DNA of 64,000 nucleotides. Origin: Candidatus Marimicrobium litorale. Lineage in GTDB: Bacteria; Pseudomonadota; Gammaproteobacteria; Pseudomonadales; Halieaceae. This document shows positions 18,046-25,915 of this stretch, in pieces; position 1 is the stretch's first letter, and the number at the start of each line of letters is the position of its first letter. The stretch spans positions 3,410,001 through 3,474,000 of the forward strand of contig NZ_SHNO01000001.1 in NCBI RefSeq assembly GCF_026262645.1. The letters run 5' to 3'. The position numbers were made by a program, and so were the translations under genes. Below the pieces are notes generated by a model. The model made no database searches. It was not told where the DNA came from and saw only the letters and a list, made by a program, of their open reading frames with translations.

Positions 18046-18543
18046 TAGCGGCATTATATAGCCCCGATGTAATTGAGGTAGACGCACTCAACGAGCGTAT
18101 TTCTAATCTAATTGAACGGTGCTCACTTGGCGGGCGCCTTTGGCTACTCGGATCTGCGAGAAGTCAGTAGGCTGTGAAAGCGTATCGCATCACGATAGCG
18201 CACCCGGTAATCGTCGATATACATAACACGGCAGAAGCGCCACGCGTCGCTCGTGTGATTGCGTTCAATATGTATGAGAAGGTTAAAGAGACAGTACCGA
18301 CGGTGGCCGCGTCCTTCACAACAGCAGGATAGCCCTATGCCGTCAACCTGGTTGTATGGGCCGCGATCAAGCGTGTAAACTGAATGAGACCAGGCGGGCG
18401 TCTGGCTAACGGAGTTAGGTGGGCGGTGCATCCTTTGTTAGCGCGTCGGTGTAGCTATTCCTTTGCGGTCTGCCGCACCCGCTGGCTAGACCCCAGCGCG
18501 GCATCACGCGCATAAACGACGATACAGAAAAGAGTTGAAAGAT
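18046..18543. other. Intergenic region with a possible mini-gene
   Basis: 498 bp. It holds the short open frame 18174-18332 described separately; nothing else seen. Confidence 0.4.
18174..18332 (+). CDS. Possible small protein of 52 residues
   Basis: GTG-initiated frame directly after an in-frame TAG, ending TAG. It starts VKAYRITIAHPVIVDIHN and continues with a charged helix-like part (FNMYEKVKETVP). The residue composition is that of a real cytosolic protein, with Ile/Val alternation in the first third. A weak AGAAG lies about 10 bases upstream. No family recognised. Confidence 0.35.
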   Translation: MKAYRITIAHPVIVDIHNTAEAPRVARVIAFNMYEKVKETVPTVAASFTTAG

Positions 18544-19224
18544 ATGCCGAAAATTCTAGTAGTACTAACATCCCATGACAAGCTTGGTGACACAGGTCTT
18601 CCCACGGGTTTTTGGCTGGAGGAGCTCGCAGCACCTTACTATGTGTTCAAGGACGCAGGGGTGGAGCTTACGCTTGCATCTCCGCTCGGAGGGCGACCGC
18701 CGCTTGATCCCAAGAGCGATGACCCCGAGGCGCAGACTCAAGCAACACAGCGATTTAAAGCCGATAGCGCGGCGAATAGCGATCTCGCATCTACAGTAAG
18801 GCTGGATTCGCTTTCTGCTGTCGACTTTGATGCAATTTTTTATCCAGGAGGGCATGGCCCGCTTTGGGATCTCCCCGACAACTCGGCCTCCATCAAGCTG
18901 ATAGAAGATTTTTGGTCGGCCAATAAGCTCGTTTCCGCGGTTTGCCATGCGCCCATAGCGCTGGTCAACGCGAAAGAGCGCAATGGTGAACATATAGTCA
19001 AGGGGCGAGACGTTACGGGTTTCACAAACTCCGAAGAAGAAACCGTAGGCCTTACTCATGTTGTTCCGCATCTGGTGGAAGATACGTTGATTGCACGCGG
19101 GGCAAGGTATTCGAAAGCTGATGATTGGCAGGCCTACACTTGCCAGGACGGAAATCTCATCACCGGGCAAAACCCGGCCTCATCAGAGGCCGTGGCTCAT
19201 CTCGTCATTGCAGCACTAGGTTAA
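18544..19224 (+). CDS. DJ-1/PfpI (Hsp31-like) family protein
   Basis: 226 residues from ATG 18544; a TTG three codons earlier is also possible. The type 1 glutamine-amidotransferase-like fold is shown by FYPGGHGPLWDL (99-110), the nucleophile elbow SAVCHAP (131-137, C134 followed by H135) and the acidic residue pair in WLEE (24-27). The length and the TGFWLEELAAPY segment are typical of the Hsp31/HchA-like glyoxalase III and deglycase-type branch. It probably detoxifies methylglyoxal or acts as a holding chaperone. Single gene. Confidence 0.92.
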   Translation: MPKILVVLTSHDKLGDTGLPTGFWLEELAAPYYVFKDAGVELTLASPLGGRPPLDPKSDDPEAQTQATQRFKADSAANSDLASTVRLDSLSAVDFDAIFYPGGHGPLWDLPDNSASIKLIEDFWSANKLVSAVCHAPIALVNAKERNGEHIVKGRDVTGFTNSEEETVGLTHVVPHLVEDTLIARGARYSKADDWQAYTCQDGNLITGQNPASSEAVAHLVIAALG

Positions 19225-19650
19225 TAACGCCTGACATTGAGATCACAGGGTTGCTGTACAGTGTGAGCCGTAGAAGAGTGAGCGCGGTTTACGAATTGAG
19301 ATCCAGCGTGCGGTTGAACTGTAGGCAGCCACCCCGTCGCTGCATACCCAGTAGCTTGGTGCAGTAGATATTGGGTCAAATGATGTATGGATAACCTCTG
19401 CCTGATCGGCCTGAAATGAGGCCTCTTTCGGGTAATACGCCAACACGCGGCGGCGGGCGGTGAAGCATTGGAAATCAGGGCGACGTGCCCGTGTGGCAAG
19501 GCATGCGTGGTATGGCTCAACAGGTAAAGTGTGCGCAGGCTTTATCCATCTATTTGCTGCGAGATTCCGCCCGTAGGCGTCCCGTGTTTGAATCCGAGTA
19601 AGTAGATTATCGGCGCGAGATAAGATAACGCCGCAGCGACGGAGCAGTCC
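19225..19650. other. Intergenic region
   Basis: 426 bp. A long minus-strand frame crosses it (19243-19674) but runs into the next gene's start and shows no motif; I do not annotate it. GGAG before the next ATG is at about 19640. Confidence 0.4.
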
Positions 19651-20766
19651 ATGCAGAAAGCGACAGGCATTCAATTGACTATTGCCAATACAATCATCGA
19701 TTTAGTACAGGGTGATATCAAAGAGCATTTATCAGCGGATAGTATTCCTTTACGTGGCGATGTATTGGGTCTGGGCACCACCACCAGCATCGACAATGGC
19801 GAGCTGGCCTTCGCTTACGATGAAAGAGCCTCGGAGACGTCTATTTTCAAATGCCATGCAAACACCGGCGGCATACACAAAGTCTGTACTGGCGATGGCA
19901 GTGATCATTTCCCCTATGTGTGCTTTAGTACTGACGCAACTGACAAGGGTAATATAATTAATCTCGCGTTACTGAAACCACAATCTCACTGGCGATTAGC
20001 AGACTGGATAGCAGCGGCAATCGATACGCTGGAACAGCCCGCTGAGTTATACGGCGTGAGAGCTCGGTGCCAGTGGCAGGATTTGGTTATTACTGTGGCC
20101 TCAAAACTTTGCATGACACAGACGAATCGCAACGCGCCAGCGGACGCTGAAGCGGGCAGTGGTGCTGCGGTTTACGATGCATTACAGCATTATATTCTGT
20201 CGCGGGAGGCGCCCGCGCCGGCGGGCAGTAAGATTGAATATTTGGGCGATGCTCTGCACTGGGACTGCTGTGGTTTCTTTGATACGGAACCTGAAAAAGG
20301 CCGTGTGACGGTGGCTCAGGCAGGCGCTCACTTGCATATACATGGCGTTAGCACAGACCATCGCTATGGAGGACATTTACATCACGAGCATGCACTCACT
20401 CATCTTAAAGGCATCGATGAGCTAGTCATTTACCCTATCGAAGCGGTAGCGCAGTTGGGCTCCGACCTAGCGGTAAATGACATACGCTTTGAGGCGGGTG
20501 TTTTGCATTTTGAGGTGACGAATCTGGGTCAAATGGATGTGAGTGATATTGGCATAGATGTGGTACCGAATGATTGCTATAGCCAGCGAGAGTATTTGCG
20601 ACTGCCCTGGCTGAGCGCTGGAGAGAGCAAAACATTCTGTATTGCTCTGCATTTAGAGAAAGGCGACCACCGTATTCTGGTCGCTGTCGATGCCGTTGGC
20701 GATATTATTGAGCCGGAGGGTGATCGCGGCAATAATCGAGCATGGCTAAACACCACGATTGGCTAG
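19651..20766 (+). CDS. Acetolactate-decarboxylase-like protein with C-terminal CARDB-like domain
   Basis: 371 residues, no signal peptide. Residues 1-265 follow the alpha-acetolactate decarboxylase (BudA) pattern: LGLGTTTSIDNGELAFAYDE (39-58) with E51 in the place of the family's metal glutamate, and AHLHIHGVSTDHRYGGH (226-242) giving H227, H229 and H242 as the three zinc histidines, with two residues more between the second and third than in BudA. Extra histidines follow (H244, H245, H247). From about 272 the sequence becomes a CARDB-type beta sandwich: FEVTNLGQMDVSDIGIDVV and IIEPEGDRGNNRAW near the end. I know of no characterised protein with this pairing. GGAG lies 7 bases before the ATG. 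Substrate unknown. Confidence 0.8.
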   Translation: MQKATGIQLTIANTIIDLVQGDIKEHLSADSIPLRGDVLGLGTTTSIDNGELAFAYDERASETSIFKCHANTGGIHKVCTGDGSDHFPYVCFSTDATDKGNIINLALLKPQSHWRLADWIAAAIDTLEQPAELYGVRARCQWQDLVITVASKLCMTQTNRNAPADAEAGSGAAVYDALQHYILSREAPAPAGSKIEYLGDALHWDCCGFFDTEPEKGRVTVAQAGAHLHIHGVSTDHRYGGHLHHEHALTHLKGIDELVIYPIEAVAQLGSDLAVNDIRFEAGVLHFEVTNLGQMDVSDIGIDVVPNDCYSQREYLRLPWLSAGESKTFCIALHLEKGDHRILVAVDAVGDIIEPEGDRGNNRAWLNTTIG

Positions 20767-20955
20767 CGCGCATAGTCCAGCGGGACCACCCCCGGATAAT
20801 GTCGTTACCGAAATGAGACGACTGACATGCGAGCGGGCCGAAGGGGACGTGTTGTACCCAATGCTGCCCTGAAAACGCCAACGGGTAGACACGATATCCT
20901 GTGAATGCTGACCCCATTGGGGCGTTTGCGATGGCGCCAATGCGTCCTGTGTGAC

Positions 20956-21876
20956 TCATGCAAACTCTATTGCGTCTTCTGAAGCCCACTCCGTCAGTAG
21001 ATGTTGTGTATCTTGCTGCCACGGGTGAAAGCCCTCTGTATAAAACTCTTTATAGGGTTCAAGGCCTCCACTGAAGGCGCCTTGCTCTCCGAAAAGCGCC
21101 GCTAGTCCCGTGCGCCAAATTTTGAAATCGAATAGCTTGCCGTCTTTGCGCAATATATAAATGAGGGCGCGAGTCAATTCCAGACCAATAAAAAATGTCG
21201 CACGACGCATGACTGATGTGCGCAATTTCTCAGTACCACCTACGGCAAGGAATACATCGAAGGCGACGGACTTGTGTTCCATTTCCTCTGCCGCGTGCCA
21301 GCGCCATAACTCACGCATTGACGGGTGCGCTTTGTTCATAACCGAATCTGAACTTAACAAAAGTTCTGAGAGAACGGCTGTAAAGTGTTCGATTGCAACG
21401 GTAATGGCCAGATTCTGGATCGGTGAGAGGTTCTTCTGTGCCCAGGCCAGCCGACGTGTCAGCTTACCCTCGAGTTTTTCGAGGTCATAACCGCGTGCCG
21501 CGCAAAGCGTTTCGTTATACATCTGATGTTCTCGACGGTGAAAACCCTCCTGACCACAGAAACCGCGAATGTGCTCCTGCAACACCGGGTCTGTAATGTC
21601 TTGTCTGTAGTGACGTACGCTGTCGATGAAAAACTTCTCGCCTGCTGGAAAAGTAATGGACATGCCGTTGAATACGGCCGTGAGAAAAGCATCATCATTA
21701 AGCCATTCCCCTTGCAGTGCCGCTGCAATATCGTGCGACCGATTGCGTGGTTTGATGCCGACTCCGGAGGGCGTACTTGCCTGCCTTGCTGTCGACGCAA
21801 CAGATACTGCATCCGATATGCAGGGGTCTATTGCGGAGGCGGTGTGGCTGTTTGAATGTTTCAGGTTACCGGACAT
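20956..21876 (-). CDS. Metal-dependent hydrolase, PF10118 type
   Basis: 306 residues. The central helical part has the family's acidic/His pairs: GQEGFHRREHQMYNE (about 108-122) and WRWHAAEEMEHKSVAFDVF (about 188-206), giving E-x-x-H pairs typical of a di-metal ferritin-like centre. Family members are predicted metal-dependent hydrolases common in marine gammaproteobacteria and actinobacteria, with no settled substrate. The first 45 residues are Ser/Thr-rich and poorly conserved in style. Divergent from an AraC regulator 182 bp away, which is the expected arrangement for a regulator and its target. Confidence 0.85.
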   Translation of the reverse strand: MSGNLKHSNSHTASAIDPCISDAVSVASTARQASTPSGVGIKPRNRSHDIAAALQGEWLNDDAFLTAVFNGMSITFPAGEKFFIDSVRHYRQDITDPVLQEHIRGFCGQEGFHRREHQMYNETLCAARGYDLEKLEGKLTRRLAWAQKNLSPIQNLAITVAIEHFTAVLSELLLSSDSVMNKAHPSMRELWRWHAAEEMEHKSVAFDVFLAVGGTEKLRTSVMRRATFFIGLELTRALIYILRKDGKLFDFKIWRTGLAALFGEQGAFSGGLEPYKEFYTEGFHPWQQDTQHLLTEWASEDAIEFA

Positions 21877-21965
21877 AGGTTTACTCCTGCGGTGTGTTCC
21901 AAAAGGTACTGATGGGGCTAAAGATCAAGAATGGCCATGCTAGTTGACAGACCGTGCCTGAAAGG

Positions 21966-22024
21966 GGTTATATGCAGTCAATATATGGGTCAATTCCCGT
22001 CAACTAACCGGTTATATACGGTCA
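21966..22024. promoter_or_regulatory. Pair of direct repeats between the hydrolase and AraC regulator
   Basis: GGTTATATGCAGTCA (21966-21980) and GGTTATATACGGTCA (22010-22024) are identical in 13 of 15 positions, in the same orientation and 44 bp apart, about four helical turns. AraC-family dimers commonly bind such repeats. The second lies 35 bp before the regulator's start codon, suggesting autoregulation as well as control of the hydrolase. Confidence 0.5.
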
Positions 22025-22058
22025 TTAGCCGGGTTAAATACCACCATGGAGAAAGCGA

Positions 22059-23045
22059 ATGCATGCGTATTACATATCGACATTGCTTCAGGTATTGGAT
22101 TCCCTCGATATATCGCGCGAGCAGTTGATGCGCGATACCGGCGTTGCAGACCAGGAGCCCCAGGCAGCGATAAGCCTGACCGCACGGCAGCTGGACACTG
22201 CATGTACCAATGCACTCAAGCTATCGCAGGATCCGCAGCTAGGATTGAGGTTTGGCAGCAGAATCAGTATTGCCTCACAGGGAATATTTGGCTACGCCTT
22301 GATGACCAGTGAGACTACCGGTGATGCGCTCAAGCTGTTGGTGCGATACAACCGAGTCATATTGCCGAGCATTGGGATCGAAATACACCGAGGGGAGAGT
22401 GGGCTGGAGCTTTGGGTCAAAGCGGCCCATTTGCCGCAGGCGCTGCAGCGTTTCTATACGGAGGTGCTATATGCTGCGATTATCAACAGCGGCAGTATTT
22501 TGCTGGGGCGTCAAACTGCGACAATCAATCTGCAGCTCAACTATGCCCCCCCATCAGACCTGCAGCTCTACCATACAATCTTTGGTCCTGACGTCTGTTT
22601 TAACGCAGTGCGCAGCGCAATGTTTTTCGATAACGAAAGTCTTGATTCTGCAATTTCCACATCCAACCCTATAGCGCGCGATATCTTTCGGCGAGAGTGT
22701 GATCGACTTATCTCGCGAGGAACAGATGGCGGCATGGTTGGCGAGCGTGTACAGCAGATATTACTGCAGGCCGGTTCGGAGTTTCCAACTAGTGCAAAGG
22801 TCGCGGCATTACTGCACATGAGTGAAAGTACATTGCAGCGTCATTTGGCCAAGGAGGGCTATCGTTATCAGCAGCTGCTAGATCAGGTCCGATATCGACT
22901 TGCACTGGAGTATCTAAACGGTACCAACCTGCCCGTCGCGGAAATCGCAAGTCTCCTTGGCTTCAGTGATGCAACAAACTTTCGTCGTTCTTTTAAGCGC
23001 TGGTCGAATTCTACACCGTCTGCGGTACGTACTTCGGCGAGCTGA
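22059..23045 (+). CDS. AraC-family transcriptional regulator (OruR/ArgR-like)
   Basis: 328 residues. The N-terminal part (about 20-210) is the arabinose-binding-like domain of the OruR/PF12625 group. Two helix-turn-helix motifs lie at about 245-325, with LHMSESTLQRHLAKEGYRYQ in the first and VAEIASLLGFSDATNFRRSFKRW in the second, the best conserved part of AraC proteins. It should activate genes in response to a small effector, likely the divergent hydrolase, through the repeats at 21966-22024. The ATG 22059 start follows a modest GAAAGCGA. Confidence 0.93.
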   Translation: MHAYYISTLLQVLDSLDISREQLMRDTGVADQEPQAAISLTARQLDTACTNALKLSQDPQLGLRFGSRISIASQGIFGYALMTSETTGDALKLLVRYNRVILPSIGIEIHRGESGLELWVKAAHLPQALQRFYTEVLYAAIINSGSILLGRQTATINLQLNYAPPSDLQLYHTIFGPDVCFNAVRSAMFFDNESLDSAISTSNPIARDIFRRECDRLISRGTDGGMVGERVQQILLQAGSEFPTSAKVAALLHMSESTLQRHLAKEGYRYQQLLDQVRYRLALEYLNGTNLPVAEIASLLGFSDATNFRRSFKRWSNSTPSAVRTSAS

Positions 23046-23305
23046 GCGCTATGATGACTGCGCCACTGGCGATCTGGCTTGTTAAACACGTTTAGGAGAT
23101 GACTTTATTTCAGACCTTAGGTTAGTCCGCTAGAAAAGCCTTCTGCAGCAATCAAGCCGAAAGCCAGAGCTTTCGACCTGAAATATCCCAAGAAATTCAT
23201 TTTTTTGCTCAGAGTGCCAAGCGGCTTTGGGACCTTTTGCGCGACACTTTCAGTCGGAAAATATTCATTTCGGTCGCGCTAGAACGCCGCCTTACCTGCG
23301 GTTTA

Positions 23306-24148
23306 TCAATGCTTCTTGGCCGCTTCGAATCCGACGAGTTGACTTAATTTGTCAAAACTAACGCGTTCTTCCTGTACATCGCCGGCGGCCAACTGAGCAT
23401 ACGCTTTTTGTAAACTGGCAGCTGTCGTCGCCATAACGGCAACGGGATAAATGATAAAACGAAAACCCATCTCAGCCAATTGTGCTCGCGCTAAAAGGGG
23501 GCTGCGTCCGCCCTCCACCATATTAGCTAACAGCGTTACTCCCGATAACGCTGCGCCAATAGCTGCAAACTCTGCCTCACTCTCAGGTGACTCGATAAAA
23601 ATAATATCGGCGCCGGCCGCGTGAAATTGTCGACCACGCTCAATCGCCTCGTCAAGGCCGTGCTGTTCGCGTGCATCGGTGCGCGCGACGATCAGAAAAT
23701 CGCTATCCTCGCGAGCAGCAACGGCGGCAGAAATTTTGTCGACGGCGGCCTCTCTAGAAATTACCTCGCGGCCGGGAATATGACCGCAAATCTTCGGTAT
23801 TTTTTGATCTTCAATCTGTATTCCCGCTGCCCCGGCCTTCTCATAGATGTTTACTGTCGAGATGGTCTCTGCGATATCGCCAAAGCCTGTATCTGCATCG
23901 GCAATCAGAGGCGTCTGTAATACGTCACACAGCGTGCTGATTCGAAACTGCATATCATCAGCGCTAAGATATCCATTATCAGGTCGAGCCAGCAGACTAG
24001 CGGACACACCGTAGCCAGACAAATACAGCGCATCAAAATTCGCTTTATCGGCGATACGGGCTGATAAGCCGTCATAAACACCGGGTGCGATAATGGGTTC
24101 AGCTTGCAACAAACGTTGTTTTAAATGGGCGCGATCGCGTGTCATCAA
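23306..24148 (-). CDS. Isocitrate lyase/PEP mutase family enzyme
   Basis: 280 residues. The alpha/beta barrel of this superfamily is marked by YLSGYGVSAS (42-51), the magnesium site DADTGFGD (84-91), QIEDQ (111-115) and KICGH (119-123, C121), with ARTDA further on. KICGH corresponds to the KKCGH loop of lyases acting on 2-methylisocitrate or dimethylmalate rather than the phosphonate mutases. It probably cleaves a carbon-carbon bond in a 2-substituted oxo- or hydroxy-acid; oxaloacetate decarboxylase activity is also known in the family. Divergent from the AhpD-like/VOC operon, so all three may serve one pathway. Confidence 0.88.
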   Translation of the reverse strand: MMTRDRAHLKQRLLQAEPIIAPGVYDGLSARIADKANFDALYLSGYGVSASLLARPDNGYLSADDMQFRISTLCDVLQTPLIADADTGFGDIAETISTVNIYEKAGAAGIQIEDQKIPKICGHIPGREVISREAAVDKISAAVAAREDSDFLIVARTDAREQHGLDEAIERGRQFHAAGADIIFIESPESEAEFAAIGAALSGVTLLANMVEGGRSPLLARAQLAEMGFRFIIYPVAVMATTAASLQKAYAQLAAGDVQEERVSFDKLSQLVGFEAAKKH

Positions 24149-24164
24149 GGTTTCCTCTAACAGA

Positions 24165-24193
24165 GCCTATTATTTACTGTCTACAATATAGGC
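24165..24193. promoter_or_regulatory. Short inverted repeat in divergent promoter
   Basis: GCCTAT and ATAGGC arms, 17 bp apart, between the lyase-family gene and the AhpD-like gene. It could be a site for a regulator of both; weak evidence. Confidence 0.25.
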
Positions 24194-24276
24194 GCCAGCA
24201 CGAATTCTACAAAACTTGCGCTTGCCGGACGTTGTTACATGCGCTTAAGCTTGTCGTAATGAAGGGAGGAGCAATT

Positions 24277-24918
24277 ATGCCGCGTTTAAAGCAGGCGGGC
24301 CGCGAGGCCAAAAATCCATATGCCGACCAGATTTTTAACATGCTGTTTGGTGATCGTGATCCGGTAGAGGAGCCCGGAACGGCGACCGGAACCCCGGGTA
24401 ATTGGTGGACGGTGTTCAATATTGTGCCCGATGCCTTTGAGCATACGACTGAAGGTTTTAAATTCTATCGGTCTGATAAGCGTGTGCTCGGCGCTAAACT
24501 TCGCGAGTTAGGGCAAACCCGAGCTGGTTTTTCGGTTGGCTCTCAATTTGTCTTTTCGCAACACTGTAAAGCGAGTCGCGAAGCAGGTCTGAGCGAAGCC
24601 CAAATTGAAGCTATACCGCATTGGCAAGTCGCGGATTGTTATTCTGATATCGAACGCGCTGTTCTCGCCTACACCGATGCATTGGTGTTGCAGCGCGGAC
24701 GGGTTTCAGACGGCGTCTTCGAGGTTCTGAAGATGCATTTGTCGGACGAAGAAATTCTGGAATTTACCTACGTCACCTGCACCTACATGATGCACGCCGT
24801 CATGAGTCGCGCCCTGCGCTTGGAGTATGATGATGTTGAAGAGCGCGTTGTCGAAATGGCGGCCCCGGAACAAGATAGCATCGACATAATGTCGATGGTT
24901 GATCAGGAGGATGCATGA
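24277..24918 (+). CDS. AhpD-like carboxymuconolactone decarboxylase-family protein, variant active site
   Basis: 213 residues from ATG 24277, set by a good GGAGG 8 bases upstream; the frame is open back to 24139. The family core is the helix with FVFSQHCKASREAGLSEAQI (91-110): the usual CxxC pair is SxxC here (S94, C97), so a thiol peroxidase-reductase role of the AhpD type is doubtful. CMD-type relatives act on aromatic or alicyclic acids. The C-terminus is acidic. It overlaps the next gene by four bases (ATGA), so the two proteins are made together. Confidence 0.85.
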   Translation: MPRLKQAGREAKNPYADQIFNMLFGDRDPVEEPGTATGTPGNWWTVFNIVPDAFEHTTEGFKFYRSDKRVLGAKLRELGQTRAGFSVGSQFVFSQHCKASREAGLSEAQIEAIPHWQVADCYSDIERAVLAYTDALVLQRGRVSDGVFEVLKMHLSDEEILEFTYVTCTYMMHAVMSRALRLEYDDVEERVVEMAAPEQDSIDIMSMVDQEDA

Positions 24919-25445
24919 TGCCTTACCACCACTTGGCATTAGCTGCACGCGATATAAAGAAAACGCACGATTTTTACGAACGCGTCATGGGCTTTGAATT
25001 GGTCAAGGTTGAGGTCGCACCCGTACTAACCGGTGGGTGGGGAAAGCACTTCTTTTATAGAATGGACGGAGATGATACGCGCTTTATCGCCTTTTGGGAT
25101 TTACACGATGTCCCCGGGCAGGAGCACTTTGACTACGATTTGAATGCGGCCGGCAATTTTCCGCCGATGACAAACCACTTCTCCTTCAGCGTTGCAAACA
25201 AAACCGAGTTGCAGGTGAAGCGGCGGGATTGGCTTGATGAAGGATTAAATGTTTTGGAAATTGACCATAATTGGTGCCATTCGATTTACACCAGCGACCC
25301 CGACGGTAACGCGATTGAGTTCTGTACGACCACAGGTGAGTTCACCGCCCAGGATCGCAAGCATGCACTGGCTACTTTGGATCTGGAGGAATTTCAGCCA
25401 AGTCCGGAACCGGCGATGATGAAGCTTTGGGAGGCCGATAAGTAA
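24915..25445 (+). CDS. VOC (glyoxalase/extradiol dioxygenase) family protein
   Basis: 176 residues. Two beta-alpha-beta-beta-beta units: the first opens HHLALAARDIKKTHDFYERVMGFE, the second ends HSIYTSDPDGNAIEFC, the standard VOC metal-half motifs (H near the start, E in IEF). Related proteins are type I extradiol dioxygenases, glyoxalases or isomerases; a single-domain size favours a dimeric enzyme. Together with the AhpD-like protein, four bases overlapping, and the divergent lyase-family enzyme, it suggests degradation of a ring or branched carboxylic acid. The substrate is not predictable. Confidence 0.88.
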   Translation: MMPYHHLALAARDIKKTHDFYERVMGFELVKVEVAPVLTGGWGKHFFYRMDGDDTRFIAFWDLHDVPGQEHFDYDLNAAGNFPPMTNHFSFSVANKTELQVKRRDWLDEGLNVLEIDHNWCHSIYTSDPDGNAIEFCTTTGEFTAQDRKHALATLDLEEFQPSPEPAMMKLWEADK

Positions 25446-25915
25446 TCCGCGCCGTGCGATCTTGGTAGCAAGCAATTCAGCGGTGCGATACCACTTTCAC
25501 AACCTGTTTGCCGTCTTTGTGCAGAAGACGGGGCGTAACCGACCAGCTTCGCCACTGCGTTCGATTCTCTCGCGGGACGACACGGTTACCAACAGGGTGC
25601 CGGTCGCTGATTGTCCTGTCAGGCTGCAAGAGTATTATCAGTCGCGTTGATTCGCTGGCGTAAAGGCACTGATGCTTGCAAATGTATAAACCTTCAGCAA
25701 TTTCCCATCCTGCGCTTTTATGATGGCAGCGTGGGGCGACTACGGAGTAAGCGACACAGTGCTACCCGGTCAATGGATAAATACAGGACACGGTCAAGCA
25801 CGACGTTTCCATATCGACATTGTTTATACCGCTGAAACGATCGATGACAACTGGAGTAATTCAGTGCATTGTTAAGTCTCTTTACAGGACGTGCTGTTGC
25901 AGGGAAGGAATAGCT
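25446..25915. other. Intergenic region
   Basis: 470 bp between the VOC and sulfatase genes. No gene or repeat seen. An open frame reaches 25820 but the real start of the sulfatase is 25916. Confidence 0.5.

Noticed and set aside
19243-19674. 143-codon minus frame before the acetolactate-decarboxylase-like gene
   Set aside because: It crosses the start of that gene, has no ribosome site and no motif.
25820-25915. Earlier start of the sulfatase
   Set aside because: The lipoprotein signal and the ribosome site fix the start at 25916.
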